Source of the DNA: Marinomonas sp. IMCC 4694
Lineage (GTDB): Bacteria > Pseudomonadota > Gammaproteobacteria > Pseudomonadales > Marinomonadaceae
DNA length: 64,000 nt
Assembly: GCF_008122525.1 (NCBI RefSeq)
Contig: NZ_VSRV01000001.1
Span: 2,914,001-2,978,000 of the forward strand
Reading direction: 5' to 3'
Shown: positions 27,773 through 37,230 of the stretch, piece by piece
How positions within the stretch are numbered: the first letter of the stretch is position 1
How the letters are laid out: the number at the start of each line of letters is the position of its first letter
Program-made: the position numbers and the translations under genes
Notes under the pieces: model-generated
Database searches by the model: none
What the model was told of the DNA's origin: nothing
The model's input: only the letters and a program-made list of their open reading frames with translations

Positions 27773-28126
27773 GTGCCCGTTATGTTATCATTCGTTTGGT
27801 TCGCTAATCGCACGCGTTATTGATTTGTGTAATAACATGATAGAAATCAATCACTAAAGGCGTTTTAAAAAAGTCAAACAAGACGCACCAAAAAAACTCA
27901 CTCGGTGATTACCGCTCCTATACTGTGCAAAGCATTGCACCGTATAGGGTGAATAAAACGCTAGGTTTTCACAACTATGCCAAAGAATGCCGCTGCTATT
28001 TCATCTCTTTACAGTGCATCAGACTTAAATATTTCATACGGTTAATCATGGCAACATAATTGCTAGTTATGACACTTCCCCCTTTAGCAACTGCAACGAC
28101 GTAGTGCTTATTGCAACGGAGTAAGC
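27773..28126. other. Intergenic region upstream of the chemoreceptor gene
   Basis: There is no gene in these 350 bp. A short direct repeat of a CACCGTATAG-like theme is seen around 27905-27950. The promoter of the chemoreceptor gene must lie in its last 150 bp, but no clear sigma-70 or sigma-28 box was identified. Confidence 0.5.
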
Positions 28127-29066
28127 GTGAGTATGAATTTAAAAAGCCTTCAGATGTCACTTTCCCAAGAAGAGCGTGACTGGCTACCTTGGTTAGGAAA
28201 CCAGGGGCGTCTGTCTCTTTTTTCCTCGTGTTATCTCAACAAAGACACCTACTCTAACGTAGAAAGAACGTTTGAAAACCTTGCCAACACGCGGGTCAAA
28301 CTCCTCCAAAGCTGGGTCAATAATCAGTGGTCTCAGCTGGAAGTGCTATCAGACATTGTCACCAGTCGCTTTCCCACGGTAGAGACAGACGCCTTACAAG
28401 AGCGCTTTCATATTGTCGCTGATGTGTCTGAGTATTTTGTCATCGACACCCAAGGACGTGTACTGAACAGCACCCATCAATCTCGTATAAATAAGATAGA
28501 TTTGCCGACGAATGCCATGCAAGCGGGTTTAAAAGAAGCATTTTTGCATGGCCCCTACATCGATCAGAATACGCTCGCTATCGGGCCTTCCAGTTCAAAG
28601 TTTCACGACGCTGTCACACTGATGTTTTATCTGCCCATTAGGCACAATGATGTCTGTGTCGGCGCGGTGTGCGCCCGTGTTCCCAACGATGTGCTAGGCG
28701 ACCTTATTCAGCGAGAAGCGGGGCATATTTATAAAGAGTCTGGCGACAATTATTTGTTCATGGTGAAGTCTGTCTTTGATGTCAGCATAGCGCCAGGTAT
28801 TGCGCTCTCTCGCTCGCGCTTTGAAGACAGCACCTTCAGCCATGGAGAAAATTTAAAGGGCGGTATTCATACCCAGTTCGGTACAGTAAAAGTGCAAAAA
28901 CACACCGAATTTGAAATTCGTTTTACCGATCCTGCGACCAAAAACCTGCATCCGGGTGTGCGTGAAACCATCAAAAAAGGCCAAAATATCTTCGTGACCT
29001 ACCCCGGTTATTCGGACTATCGTCATATTCCGGTCATCGGTAAAGGGGTGTTCTGGTCAAGTCCAA
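28127..29066 (+). pseudogene. Chemoreceptor (MCP), 5' sensor part, severed by IS3
   Basis: This 5' part encodes about 313 residues of an MCP sensor module: helices (NVERTFENLANTRVKLLQSWVNNQWSQLEVL) then a PAS/Cache-like fold (ADVSEYFVIDTQGRVLNSTHQS; VTLMFYLPIRHNDVCVGAVCARV). No N-terminal membrane segment is seen, so the sensor may be cytosolic. The frame runs into the IS3 end at 29067 and stops at 29107. The signalling half is at 30263-31507. GGAG precedes the GTG at 28127. Confidence 0.85.
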
Positions 29067-29869
29067 CCGGACACTTTCCTAAAGGAGTTTTCATACTCAA
29101 TGGGTGATTGGTCGCCATTCGACGAATGTAATCGCTCCAGATTGTAATATTTCACATAGGCCGCAACATCTTGCTTCATATGCTCTCTTGTTGGTTGTGC
29201 TACCTTGAACAACCAATCATGTTTTAAACTGCCGAAGAACCTTTCAACCACGGCATTATCCCAACACGCACCGACGTCACCCATGCTAGAGCGGCAATCA
29301 AGCCGTTTTAATAGGCTTCTAAAGCGTTTACTCGTGTATTGCGAACCTCTATCGCTATGAAATACTAAGCCCTTTGGCGGCTGTCGTAAGCGATGTGCTT
29401 TTAAAAATGCTTGCTCAATTAAGTCTGTCGTCATACGTTTTGACGTGTGCCAACCCACTATGCGACGACCAAACAAATCCATTACAATAGCAAGGTATAG
29501 CCAGCCTTCGCCTGTTTTTAAATATGACACATCCCCAGCCCACACCTGGTTCTGGCCTAACGGGTTAAAATTCATGTTCAATAAATTATCAGCTACAGCA
29601 TCACTGTCTTTGCGCTTTGTTGTGACTTTGTAAGGGATACGCTGCTTAACGACTAACCCCAATCGTTTCATCAAGCCAATGACACTATGCCGGCTAACAT
29701 CAAAGCCTTCTTTGCGAAGCTTTTTCCCAAGCTCACGGCTACCCAAACTGTCTCGACTATCTTCAAAAAGCGCCTTCGCCCTACGATGTAAATTCAGTGT
29801 TTGTGCACTGATAATTATCGCGGGACGTTTTCGCCAAGCATAGTATGCAGATTTGCTAACGCGCATCAC
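29057..29869 (-). CDS. IS3-family transposase OrfB (integrase core)
   Basis: The 270-residue frame has the rve-type DDE core: Asp in WAGDVSYLKTGEGWLYL, Asp in VFHSDRGSQYTSKRF, and Glu in CWDNAVVERFFGSLKHDWL. The open frame extends upstream through KYSFIKSLGKQYPVVISC, so it is normally made as an OrfAB fusion by frameshifting at the A-rich end of orfA. Its stop codon (29057-29059) lies just outside the IS end, in chemoreceptor DNA, adding two or three foreign residues. Confidence 0.92.
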   Translation of the reverse strand: MMRVSKSAYYAWRKRPAIIISAQTLNLHRRAKALFEDSRDSLGSRELGKKLRKEGFDVSRHSVIGLMKRLGLVVKQRIPYKVTTKRKDSDAVADNLLNMNFNPLGQNQVWAGDVSYLKTGEGWLYLAIVMDLFGRRIVGWHTSKRMTTDLIEQAFLKAHRLRQPPKGLVFHSDRGSQYTSKRFRSLLKRLDCRSSMGDVGACWDNAVVERFFGSLKHDWLFKVAQPTREHMKQDVAAYVKYYNLERLHSSNGDQSPIEYENSFRKVSGWT

Positions 29870-30258
29870 TTTACACGATATGACAACTGGGTACTGCTTA
29901 CCTAAACTTTTGATAAATGAATATTTTATTTCATTTCTTTTGCGAAAAACGCTGAAGCCTTTTTTAATATTTCGCGCTCCATTAGCAAGCGCTTATTGTC
30001 TTTTCTGAGCTGAGCGAGTTCAGCCCGCTCATCCTTCGACAACTCTGAATCTTCATTTTGTTGTTTAAACTTCGCTACCCAGTTATAAAGTAGCTTGTCA
30101 GTGATATTCAGTGAAGCGGCAGCCTCAACAACTGAGTAACCTTGCTCAATCACCAGCGCCACCGCTTCTTGCTTAAAATCGTTTGGATATTGTTTGTTAG
30201 TACGTTTAGTCATTTTACACCTCAATAATTGGATATTATCCTTTATTGAAGTGTCCGG
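29067..30258 (-). mobile_element. IS3-family insertion sequence in the chemoreceptor gene
   Basis: The ends match as inverted repeats: CCGGACACTT…TAAAGGA at 29067 and, inverted, from 30258. Two overlapping-type genes, orfA and orfB, lie inside on the minus strand. The flanks share CAACC, but in different phase relative to the host frame, so no clean target duplication could be assigned and exact ends are uncertain by a few bases. Confidence 0.8.
29926..30213 (-). CDS. IS3-family transposase OrfA (helix-turn-helix)
   Basis: The 95-residue protein contains a DNA-binding helix-turn-helix (QEAVALVIEQGYSVVEAAASLNITDKLLYNWVAKF) and a C-terminal leucine-zipper-like coiled coil (LRKDNKRLLMEREILKKASAFFAKE). 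I start at the ATG at 30213, with GAGG upstream. The last codons are A-rich (GCAAAAGAAATGAAATAA), a plausible slip site for making OrfAB. Confidence 0.92.
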   Translation of the reverse strand: MTKRTNKQYPNDFKQEAVALVIEQGYSVVEAAASLNITDKLLYNWVAKFKQQNEDSELSKDERAELAQLRKDNKRLLMEREILKKASAFFAKEMK

Positions 30259-30262
30259 CTAA

Positions 30263-31507
30263 TTCAACCACAACAGGGTAACATTCCAGTTAAAGGGCAG
30301 TCCCGATACATGGGGCATGATGTGCGAAGGCGACTTGGAAGAAGTCTATCGCCGCCGCTCCATCAATCTTAAACTGATGAAAAGCTATCTGATTGCTTCC
30401 ATCCCTGCACTCACGATCAGCACCGCTTTGCCCGCTTATACGGACCTCTCTATTTTAATAAATGGTGCCTTAACGCTCGCCAGTTTAGGCGTGAGCGCCT
30501 TTTTGTTTAACGCACTGAGTACCCAAAAAATAAGCGACAGCATGAATCAAATGACCGAAGTGATTCAAACCATCGCAGAAGGCGAAGGCAATTTAAAACA
30601 ACGCCTTGACGATAAAAAACTCGCCAATGATGAAACGGGCGACATGGGGCGATGGATGAACAGCTTTATCGATACTCTGGACAACACCATGGGACAGGTG
30701 ATTTCAGCCAGCCGCAATGTCAAAAAATCGAATGATTTTATGGTACGAACCAACGAAGAGGCACGCCAAGCGTCGCACTATTTGGAATCGACGGTAGAAA
30801 GCATGCTGGACGTATTTCAGCAGCAAATAGTCGAGGTGGAAAGCACGTCAAAAACTGCACAAGCCCTAAAATCCGCCATGGATCAGATCGTAGAAGACAC
30901 TCACCAACGGCTACAGGAAGCGAAAACAGGCACTCAAGCGATACGTGACGTGGTAAGCGCGACGGCCGAGTCGGTTAAATCATTGGATCAAAAAACCAAC
31001 GAGGTGTCTGGCATTATTCACACCATCACAGACATTACGAACCAAACGAACCTACTGGCACTGAATGCTGCGATCGAAGCCGCCAGAGCGGGAGAACACG
31101 GGCGCGGTTTTTCTGTGGTGGCCGATGAAGTGCGCAGCTTAGCGGCTAAAACCGCCGCGGCCGCAGAAGAAATTCAGAGCATGTTAGAGGGCATCCAAGA
31201 AGAGACTCGCAGCGCCGTCAGCTCCATGGAGAAAGGCGCCAGCGACGTGGATAAAAACTTACAAGCCAGTGAGCAAACCAACACTGGAGACAAGGTGCTC
31301 TATGATCTGGTAGACAGCATTTTTGATGCCATTGTGTTGCTCAATGACAGCAATCAAAAAAACACCCATACCGCACAAGAAATGAGCGCCGCCACCGAAC
31401 AAATGCGCCGTTCAATCATGGCATTACAAAGACGCTCCTCACGAGTCGGGTTGTCCGCGATCAAATTAAACTCGCTGGTTCAGCCGTTCCAAGTGACCAG
31501 CAAATAG
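30263..31507 (+). pseudogene. Chemoreceptor (MCP), 3' membrane and signalling part
   Basis: From FNHNRVTFQLKGSPDTWGM the frame continues the interrupted MCP. Two membrane segments follow (SYLIASIPALTISTALPAY and LSILINGALTLASLGVSAFLF), then a HAMP-like region (MNQMTEVIQTIAEGEGNLKQRL) and the MCP hairpin with tip TNQTNLLALNAAIEAARAGEHGRGF. The first Met is at 30317, but no ribosome binding site supports independent translation. No C-terminal CheR-binding pentapeptide is seen. Confidence 0.85.
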
Positions 31508-31548
31508 CCATAGGAATCCTAAACAACCCACTTCTGACATAAAAAAAA

Positions 31549-31574
31549 GCCGGGGGAAGTTTCCTTCCTCCGGC
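31549..31574. terminator. Bidirectional terminator between MCP and quiC
   Basis: GCCGGGGGAAG and CTTCCTCCGGC pair across a short loop, with an A8 run on the left side. It serves the minus-strand quiC transcript best. Confidence 0.75.
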
Positions 31575-31631
31575 GTAATGTCCTCTCAAATATACCCCAA
31601 GAAATACCCCATTCCCCGCAATGACAATGGT

Positions 31632-33485
31632 TTATTTATTTTCTTGGCGCGCCTGAGAAGCAAGACGAACAAACGCGTTAGCTTCGCCATAGCGGCTGTA
31701 ATCACCCACTCTTTGTACCACTTCAAAAAAGACCCCATACACTTCTTCCGTGTAGAAGTGGAAGAATTCGCCTTCGTCGTTACGGTCGTACATGATGTTA
31801 TGTGATTGCAATTTTTTCAGCACGTCTGACGGCAAGTCAAAACGCGCTTCAATATCACGGTAATAGTTTTGTGGGATCGGCAGCTGTTTTTGGCTGTCGA
31901 TGTTTTTCGCAGCGGCAAATATATCGTCACAGGCGAAGGCAATTTGATGTACGCCAGAGCCTTTGGATTTTTGGATAAAGCGCTGGGCCGAGGCGTCACG
32001 AGCATTGGTCATGTTCAGTGGAATACGCACACGCTTGTCTTTGCTGAGTGCTGTACGGCTCACTACCAGGCCATGAATATCGGGCAGATCTTGGCTGGCG
32101 TCGATGTCAAAGCCAAACACAGATTTATAAAAGAAAGTGGCCGACAAAAAGTCTGTATTAGACACGGTTTGACCAATGTGGTCGAAGCGCGTTAAGCCCA
32201 CACCCGTTTCGCCCTTAATGCCTTGCACCGGTTTAAAGTCGACGTCAAAAAAGCGCACGGCGGCATCAGCCGACACCAAATACACTAAACTGTCACCGAT
32301 GCCGCGCACCGCCGGTATGTTCAACTCACCGGGACCGGCTTGATTATCAAAGCGCTCCACGCGATAACGCTCAGCCAACGACAAGGTCGCTTTGACATTG
32401 TCCGACGCAAACGCCATGGCACACACAGACACACCGTGCTTTTGGTAATGCTCGTGCGCTTGGCTCTTAGGCTCCCGATTTAAGATCAAATTAATATCGC
32501 CTTGACGCATCAGGCTGACGTTTTTTGAACGATGCTGATGCGTTTCTTGAAAGCCAAGTTGCGCCAGTGTGTTGGTCAAAGCTTCGCCGCTTTCGCCTTC
32601 AATCGCAAATTCAATAAATTCCACATCGCTGATTTGTGGTGCCACAATAGGCGCGACTTTTTCTTCGCGCTTGCTGATGGTTTGATCGTCCAACCAAATT
32701 AAAGAACGCATCCCGTCGATGGCTTTTTCTAAAGGAGAAGAAGAGCGGAATTCATCGTTAAAAATCTCATGAGACAAGTAATCGTTGAAACCCTTGTCTT
32801 TAAGCACTTGTAAAAACTCAACCACGGGCATGTCACCTTGACCGGGGAAACAACGGAAATGGCGGCTGTATTGCAGTACATCCATTTGCAGACTGGGCGC
32901 ATCGGCCACCTGCACTAGGGCAATTTTGTTCAGTGGAATCTCATCGCGCAATACGTCCAGCGTGTTGCCTCGGGAAAACATGTGAAACGTGTCTAAGATG
33001 ATGCCCAAATTGGGGTGGTCAACTCGCTTCACCAGATCCCATGCTTCGTGATAATCCTTAATGTGAAACCCCCATGCCAGCGCCTCGTACCCCAACATGA
33101 TGCCTTCTTTTTTGGCGATTTCTGCCAAGGCAAATAAATCCGCTGCACACACATCACGATCCGCCGAAGAATAAGGCTGCACATTGCTGCAAAACAACAG
33201 GCGATTTGTACCAAGCTCGTGCGCCACGTCGATTTTGTGTTGCAACATTCTGGCTTTTTGCGTGCGCATCGGCTCAGGCATCCCTTCCATGTCGCGAAAG
33301 GGTTGAAGGGCGATGATTTCTAAGCCCAAGTCTTGCGCCATGCGGCGTGCGTCTGCTGGCGAACCGTCGAACTGAGTTAGGTCATTTTCAAAGATTTCGA
33401 CACCTTGGAAACCGGCTTTCGCCGCCGCTTCGAACTTTTCTCTTAGCGTGCCAGATAAGGTAACCGTTGCGAGTGCTGTTTTCAT
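31632..33485 (-). CDS. quiC: 3-dehydroshikimate dehydratase fused to an HPPD/VOC-like domain
   Basis: This 617-residue bifunctional-type protein converts 3-dehydroshikimate to protocatechuate in the cytosol. The N-terminal TIM barrel (residues 1-275) shows the metal ligands Glu in LGYEALAWGFH, Asp/His in GIILDTFHMF, and Glu in LSHEIFNDEF. The C-terminal half (about 290-610) resembles 4-hydroxyphenylpyruvate dioxygenase, with His in RFDHIGQTV, His in GVHQIAFAC and Glu in FFEVVQRVG. This domain order and length match the Pseudomonas QuiC type. The role of the second domain is unclear. It is divergent from a PcaQ-like regulator. Confidence 0.88.
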   Translation of the reverse strand: MKTALATVTLSGTLREKFEAAAKAGFQGVEIFENDLTQFDGSPADARRMAQDLGLEIIALQPFRDMEGMPEPMRTQKARMLQHKIDVAHELGTNRLLFCSNVQPYSSADRDVCAADLFALAEIAKKEGIMLGYEALAWGFHIKDYHEAWDLVKRVDHPNLGIILDTFHMFSRGNTLDVLRDEIPLNKIALVQVADAPSLQMDVLQYSRHFRCFPGQGDMPVVEFLQVLKDKGFNDYLSHEIFNDEFRSSSPLEKAIDGMRSLIWLDDQTISKREEKVAPIVAPQISDVEFIEFAIEGESGEALTNTLAQLGFQETHQHRSKNVSLMRQGDINLILNREPKSQAHEHYQKHGVSVCAMAFASDNVKATLSLAERYRVERFDNQAGPGELNIPAVRGIGDSLVYLVSADAAVRFFDVDFKPVQGIKGETGVGLTRFDHIGQTVSNTDFLSATFFYKSVFGFDIDASQDLPDIHGLVVSRTALSKDKRVRIPLNMTNARDASAQRFIQKSKGSGVHQIAFACDDIFAAAKNIDSQKQLPIPQNYYRDIEARFDLPSDVLKKLQSHNIMYDRNDEGEFFHFYTEEVYGVFFEVVQRVGDYSRYGEANAFVRLASQARQENK

Positions 33486-33577
33486 TCTTACGCCCTGTCT
33501 GTCTGTATTTCATAACGAAAATGATATATGAGAAACAAAACGTTTTTTTGTCTCTCTGTTGCCTGTGTTTTCGCTCT

Positions 33578-33591
33578 ATACTGAATAGTAT
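33578..33591. promoter_or_regulatory. Possible LysR site in the quiC/pcaQ divergent region
   Basis: ATACT-GAAT-AGTAT is a perfect 5-bp inverted repeat with the T-N11-A-like shape of LysR operators. It lies about 95 bp from quiC and 180 bp from the regulator. The known PcaQ site ATAACC-N4-GGTTAA was not found. Confidence 0.35.
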
Positions 33592-33771
33592 TGATGCTAG
33601 CACAAGATTTTTACCTTGAACGCTCTATTAATAATGAAATAAAGCGCAAAAAATATATCGAAAAAGGAATACGTGGTGTCTGTTCAACGCCTCACCATAG
33701 GAGTGTAATAGCCTCATCACTCCCCGTTCCATCAAGATTAAAACCGTGTTCACTCATTGGGAGACGCCTTT

Positions 33772-34737
33772 ATGTTAGAAAACCGTATTAAATATCGTCA
33801 TTTACAATGTTTTTTAGAAGTGACTCGCCAAGGCAGCGTGGTACGGGCGGCTGATGTGTTGGCGCTGACCCAACCGGCTGTATCAAAAAAGCTCAAAGAA
33901 TTAGAAGAGATCTTAGGCGTTCGACTGTTAGAACGCAGTAAAAAAGGCGTCGAGCTCACCCCGTTTGGTAATGTGTTTTTAGAGCACGCCAGCACCAGTG
34001 TGGCCGCCTTGCGAGAAGGCACTGAACGAGTTGCTCAGGCGCAACAAAAAGGCATCAGTCGCATCAGCATTGGCGTATTGCCCACCGTCGCCACCAGTAT
34101 TTTGCCCGAGTCTGTAAAACGTTTTCGTACCGGCGGCATAGATGTGCGACTGCATTTGGTGTCCGGACCAAACGCCTTATTAATGAGCCAACTGCGTGTT
34201 GGTGAGCTAGACTTGGTCGTGGGACGCTTGGGCGTGCCTGAGGCGATGTCGGGCTTATCATTCCAACATTTGTATTCAGAACAGGTGGCGTTTACCGTTC
34301 GCCCTAATCACCCTTTGTTAAGCAAAGAGCATTTCCAAATCAGCGACATTGCCGATTACACCGTGCTTTATCCACCAAAAGGCTCGATTACCGCGCCCTA
34401 TGTAGACCGTTTTTTACTGTCGCAAGGCGTCAGCACACTGACCGACCGAATTGACACTGTGTCGGATTCATTCGGTAAAGAGTTCATCCGCAACAACGAT
34501 GCCGTGTGGATTATTTCTCGCGGTGTGGTCGCAAGGGAAATTGCCGATGGCGAGCTGGATGAACTGCCGATCGACACCAAGGAAACCCTCGGTGCGGTCG
34601 GTCTCACCACTCGGGCCGATTCGGTTCCTTCAATGGCATTGAAGTTGTTTATGTACGCCATTCGCGATACGGCGCAAACCCTAGACAGCTACTACAAACC
34701 CATCGATCATCACCATAAAGACGGACCCGCCATTTAA
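33772..34737 (+). CDS. pcaQ: LysR-family regulator, PcaQ-like
   Basis: This 321-residue LysR protein has an N-terminal winged helix (IKYRHLQCFLEVTRQGSVVRAADVLALTQPAVSKKLKELEE) that closely resembles PcaQ, the regulator of protocatechuate genes, and a LysR substrate domain from about residue 95. I use the ATG at 33772, with GGGAG nine bases before it; an upstream TTG would include the ribosome site. It is divergent from quiC and upstream of an AEC carrier. Here the protocatechuate route is meta-cleavage, not the ortho pathway PcaQ usually controls. Confidence 0.8.
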   Translation: MLENRIKYRHLQCFLEVTRQGSVVRAADVLALTQPAVSKKLKELEEILGVRLLERSKKGVELTPFGNVFLEHASTSVAALREGTERVAQAQQKGISRISIGVLPTVATSILPESVKRFRTGGIDVRLHLVSGPNALLMSQLRVGELDLVVGRLGVPEAMSGLSFQHLYSEQVAFTVRPNHPLLSKEHFQISDIADYTVLYPPKGSITAPYVDRFLLSQGVSTLTDRIDTVSDSFGKEFIRNNDAVWIISRGVVAREIADGELDELPIDTKETLGAVGLTTRADSVPSMALKLFMYAIRDTAQTLDSYYKPIDHHHKDGPAI

Positions 34738-34774
34738 ATTTAGGGGATTTAGCCCTCAATACGGAAAAACGCGA

Positions 34775-35716
34775 ATGCTAACTATTGTTGCTATTACGAC
34801 CCCTATTTTCATTATGATGGTGTTGGGATTTTTAGCGGTACGGGTCAAACTGGTTCCCAGTGACACCATTGCTGGCATGTCAAAAATCGTGCTGTATTTC
34901 ACACTACCAGCGCTGATTTTTAGCACCCTGGCCAGAATGGAATTTGACGAGGTCATTGTACCCACGTATCTAGTAACTTATGCCGTCGGATCCATGTTGA
35001 CCCTATTCATCGGCTTATTCATTAGCGTAACCGTCATGAAACGCTCGCTCACTGAAAGCACACTGAAAGGCCTAGGAATGGCCAACTCAAACTCGGCATT
35101 TTTTGCCTATCCGGTTATGTTATTGGCGTTTAGCAGCCCACCTACGGCGGCATTTGCGATGTCACTGATCATCGAAAATATGTTGATTTTACCCTTGGCG
35201 TTCATCATTTTGGAGGCGAGTTCGTCCAGTGGACAGGGTCTAAAACCCGCATTAATGATTTACACGGTGATGAAACGCTTAATCAAAAATCCACTGATCA
35301 TCGCCGTCACAGGCGGGGTGTTAGCGTCGACCTTTCACTTAACTTTACCGGCGGTGATTGATCGCGTTTTAGTCATGCTGTCTGGCGCTTCGGCCACACT
35401 CGCCTTAATTGTATTAGGCGGTTCTTTGGTGGGCACCAGCTTAAAAGGCAACGCTAAAGACATCACTTTTGTGGCCTGCGGCAAACTCATACTTCACCCA
35501 ATGATGATCGCGATCGTGGCTTTCCTCATGCCAGACATGGACAGAAACTTAGTGCTCGGTGGCATCTTAATCGCGGCCGTACCCATGATGAGTATTTACC
35601 CTATTATTGGCAACCAATACGGCTACCGCTCTCTTTGCGCGAGTATTTTACTGGTCACCACATTAGCGTCGTTTGTCACCTTAGCGGTGATACTGTCATT
35701 AATGAGGCTGTCTTAA
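34775..35716 (+). CDS. AEC-family (auxin efflux carrier-like) permease
   Basis: This 313-residue membrane protein has about ten helices in two halves, typical of AEC carriers (FIMMVLGFLAVRVKLVPSD…MSKIVLYFTLPALIFSTLARMEF; later IVLGGSLVGTSLKGN and AAVPMMSIYPIIGNQYGYRSLCAS). Members export or import small carboxylates such as malonate or malate. It is 37 bp after the PcaQ-like gene on the same strand. A related carrier is at 46285, beside aroQ, suggesting a role with hydroaromatic acids. Confidence 0.85.
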   Translation: MLTIVAITTPIFIMMVLGFLAVRVKLVPSDTIAGMSKIVLYFTLPALIFSTLARMEFDEVIVPTYLVTYAVGSMLTLFIGLFISVTVMKRSLTESTLKGLGMANSNSAFFAYPVMLLAFSSPPTAAFAMSLIIENMLILPLAFIILEASSSSGQGLKPALMIYTVMKRLIKNPLIIAVTGGVLASTFHLTLPAVIDRVLVMLSGASATLALIVLGGSLVGTSLKGNAKDITFVACGKLILHPMMIAIVAFLMPDMDRNLVLGGILIAAVPMMSIYPIIGNQYGYRSLCASILLVTTLASFVTLAVILSLMRLS

Positions 35717-35759
35717 CCCCATTAATGACAAGACCGTTGTGTTGATTTACATTATTGAT

Positions 35760-36602
35760 TTACATAGAAGCGCCAGTAGGCACATCCGTGTGAGCTTTCG
35801 CCGCGCTGATGACTTGCTTCATGCCGGCCATGGCATTGCAGGCGCGCTCAATAGGCGATTGCTGTTTTGCGTAATCGAAGTTTGGCACCTCTAAACTCAA
35901 CACGCTTCCATCCGGTATGGCTTGTAAAAGCGATACCAAATCAATCTCCCCATCACCTGGGTTAAGTCGTGCTTGACGAGCAATGTGAATCAAACCTTCT
36001 GTAGAGGGGTCAAAATTCGCCATGGCATCACAAAATTGCACATAATGAAGCCATTTCGGATCGATCGTCTTCACATCCAGCGGGGTCATGCCGGCGCGGT
36101 GATAATGCAAGGCATCGATCAATACACCACCGTTGGATTGATTCGCGCCTTCCACCACTCGCAAGGCGCTGGCGATGTTAGGCACCTTGGTCCAGGGCAT
36201 AAACTCCAAATCCGCCGTCATACCAAAACGTCCAGCCATATCACAGAACAAGGCGTAGTTTTCGATGAGACGCGCTTCGTTGTCGTCATCACCGGCGACC
36301 AACACATTTTTCGCACCAAGCCTTGCCCCACGCTCTAAAAAGCGCACCGTCTCTTCCACGCGAAATCCCTCACCTATACGCACAATTTCAATATCAGCCA
36401 ATTGAACTCCGGTGTCTTGCATCGCGGCTTGCGTGTCTCTTAGCTCCTTGTCGTCGGTCATCAGAGGGTACAAGCCTTCCGTCGCAGACGGCAAAAGACG
36501 AAGGCCAACATGTGAAAAACCCGCCTGCGCTGCGATCTCGACCGCACGACTTGGCGCCACATCAAACAGGGTTAAGAACGCCAAAGAAAATGAATACGCC
36601 AT
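35760..36602 (-). CDS. Sugar phosphate isomerase/epimerase-like TIM barrel
   Basis: This 280-residue xylose-isomerase-like barrel has metal-type residues: Glu in ADLEFMPWTKV, Asp/His in GVLIDALHYHRAG, Gln/Asp in VQFCDA, and a C-terminal Glu in SLEVPNFDY. It is distantly similar in fold to the QuiC dehydratase half, but much shorter and without the second domain. It is the last gene of a tight operon after a NIPSNAP protein and a flavoprotein. Its substrate is unknown; a cyclic or sugar-like acid from the same pathway is an inference. Confidence 0.75.
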   Translation of the reverse strand: MAYSFSLAFLTLFDVAPSRAVEIAAQAGFSHVGLRLLPSATEGLYPLMTDDKELRDTQAAMQDTGVQLADIEIVRIGEGFRVEETVRFLERGARLGAKNVLVAGDDDNEARLIENYALFCDMAGRFGMTADLEFMPWTKVPNIASALRVVEGANQSNGGVLIDALHYHRAGMTPLDVKTIDPKWLHYVQFCDAMANFDPSTEGLIHIARQARLNPGDGEIDLVSLLQAIPDGSVLSLEVPNFDYAKQQSPIERACNAMAGMKQVISAAKAHTDVPTGASM

Positions 36603-36612
36603 GGCCAGTACC

Positions 36613-37230
36613 TTATTTAAGGGGCGAAAATGCCATTGGCATTGCCAGCGTTGACGTCATGTTTGGTGTCAACCAATCAGGGCCACCTTTAGGAGGCCAA
36701 ACGCCTTCTGCGACGGTTTTGGCTCGTATTTCAGCGCGTTCGTTAGCGGATTTATAAGGCCAAATTTGCGTAAAACGAGGGCCGCCATCTAAGGAATACA
36801 TCGCTATTGTTAACGCAGAATACTCGGTACGAGGGGGCACGGCTTCACGCCACTTTTCGATGGTCGGTGCCAAGCCGTTAAGTTTAGTATGATAAGTCCG
36901 AATTTCGTACACAGGGCCAAATTCACCGGTTTCAACCGCTGGCATAAAGTCCAACGGAATATAGCTGTCCATGTGCAGATCCACCAGCAAGTCGCCGCAG
37001 TTGAACGGATCACTGGACAGACGAATGCGCTTACGTTCTTCGATCAGATCTTGCTCGGTGTCATAGCCACGCAAAATATACACTTCGTTTAAAGGGCCGA
37101 CGTCAGCAAACCATGCCCCCAACAGCGTACCTTTTGCTTCTGGCGCTTCCAAAAACGCTTGAATGCCCGCCGCGGCTTTTCCAGCACCAAAAATCACGGT
37201 TTTCAGCGTTGCAATGTCATAGTATTTCAT
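36613..37230 (-). CDS. NIPSNAP-family protein
   Basis: This 205-residue protein has two ferredoxin-like NIPSNAP halves. The second carries the signature VYEIRTYHTKLNGLAPTIEKWREAV, the first the motif DIATLKTVIFGAGKAAAGIQAFL. Bacterial NIPSNAP proteins often sit beside catabolic enzymes, but their chemistry is not known. It overlaps the upstream flavoprotein gene by 14 bp and ends 10 bp before the TIM-barrel gene, so all three should be made together. Confidence 0.85.
   Translation of the reverse strand: MKYYDIATLKTVIFGAGKAAAGIQAFLEAPEAKGTLLGAWFADVGPLNEVYILRGYDTEQDLIEERKRIRLSSDPFNCGDLLVDLHMDSYIPLDFMPAVETGEFGPVYEIRTYHTKLNGLAPTIEKWREAVPPRTEYSALTIAMYSLDGGPRFTQIWPYKSANERAEIRAKTVAEGVWPPKGGPDWLTPNMTSTLAMPMAFSPLK

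Noticed and set aside
36323..36757. ORF of 144 codons on the plus strand
   Set aside because: Antisense to the TIM-barrel and NIPSNAP genes, which have family motifs.
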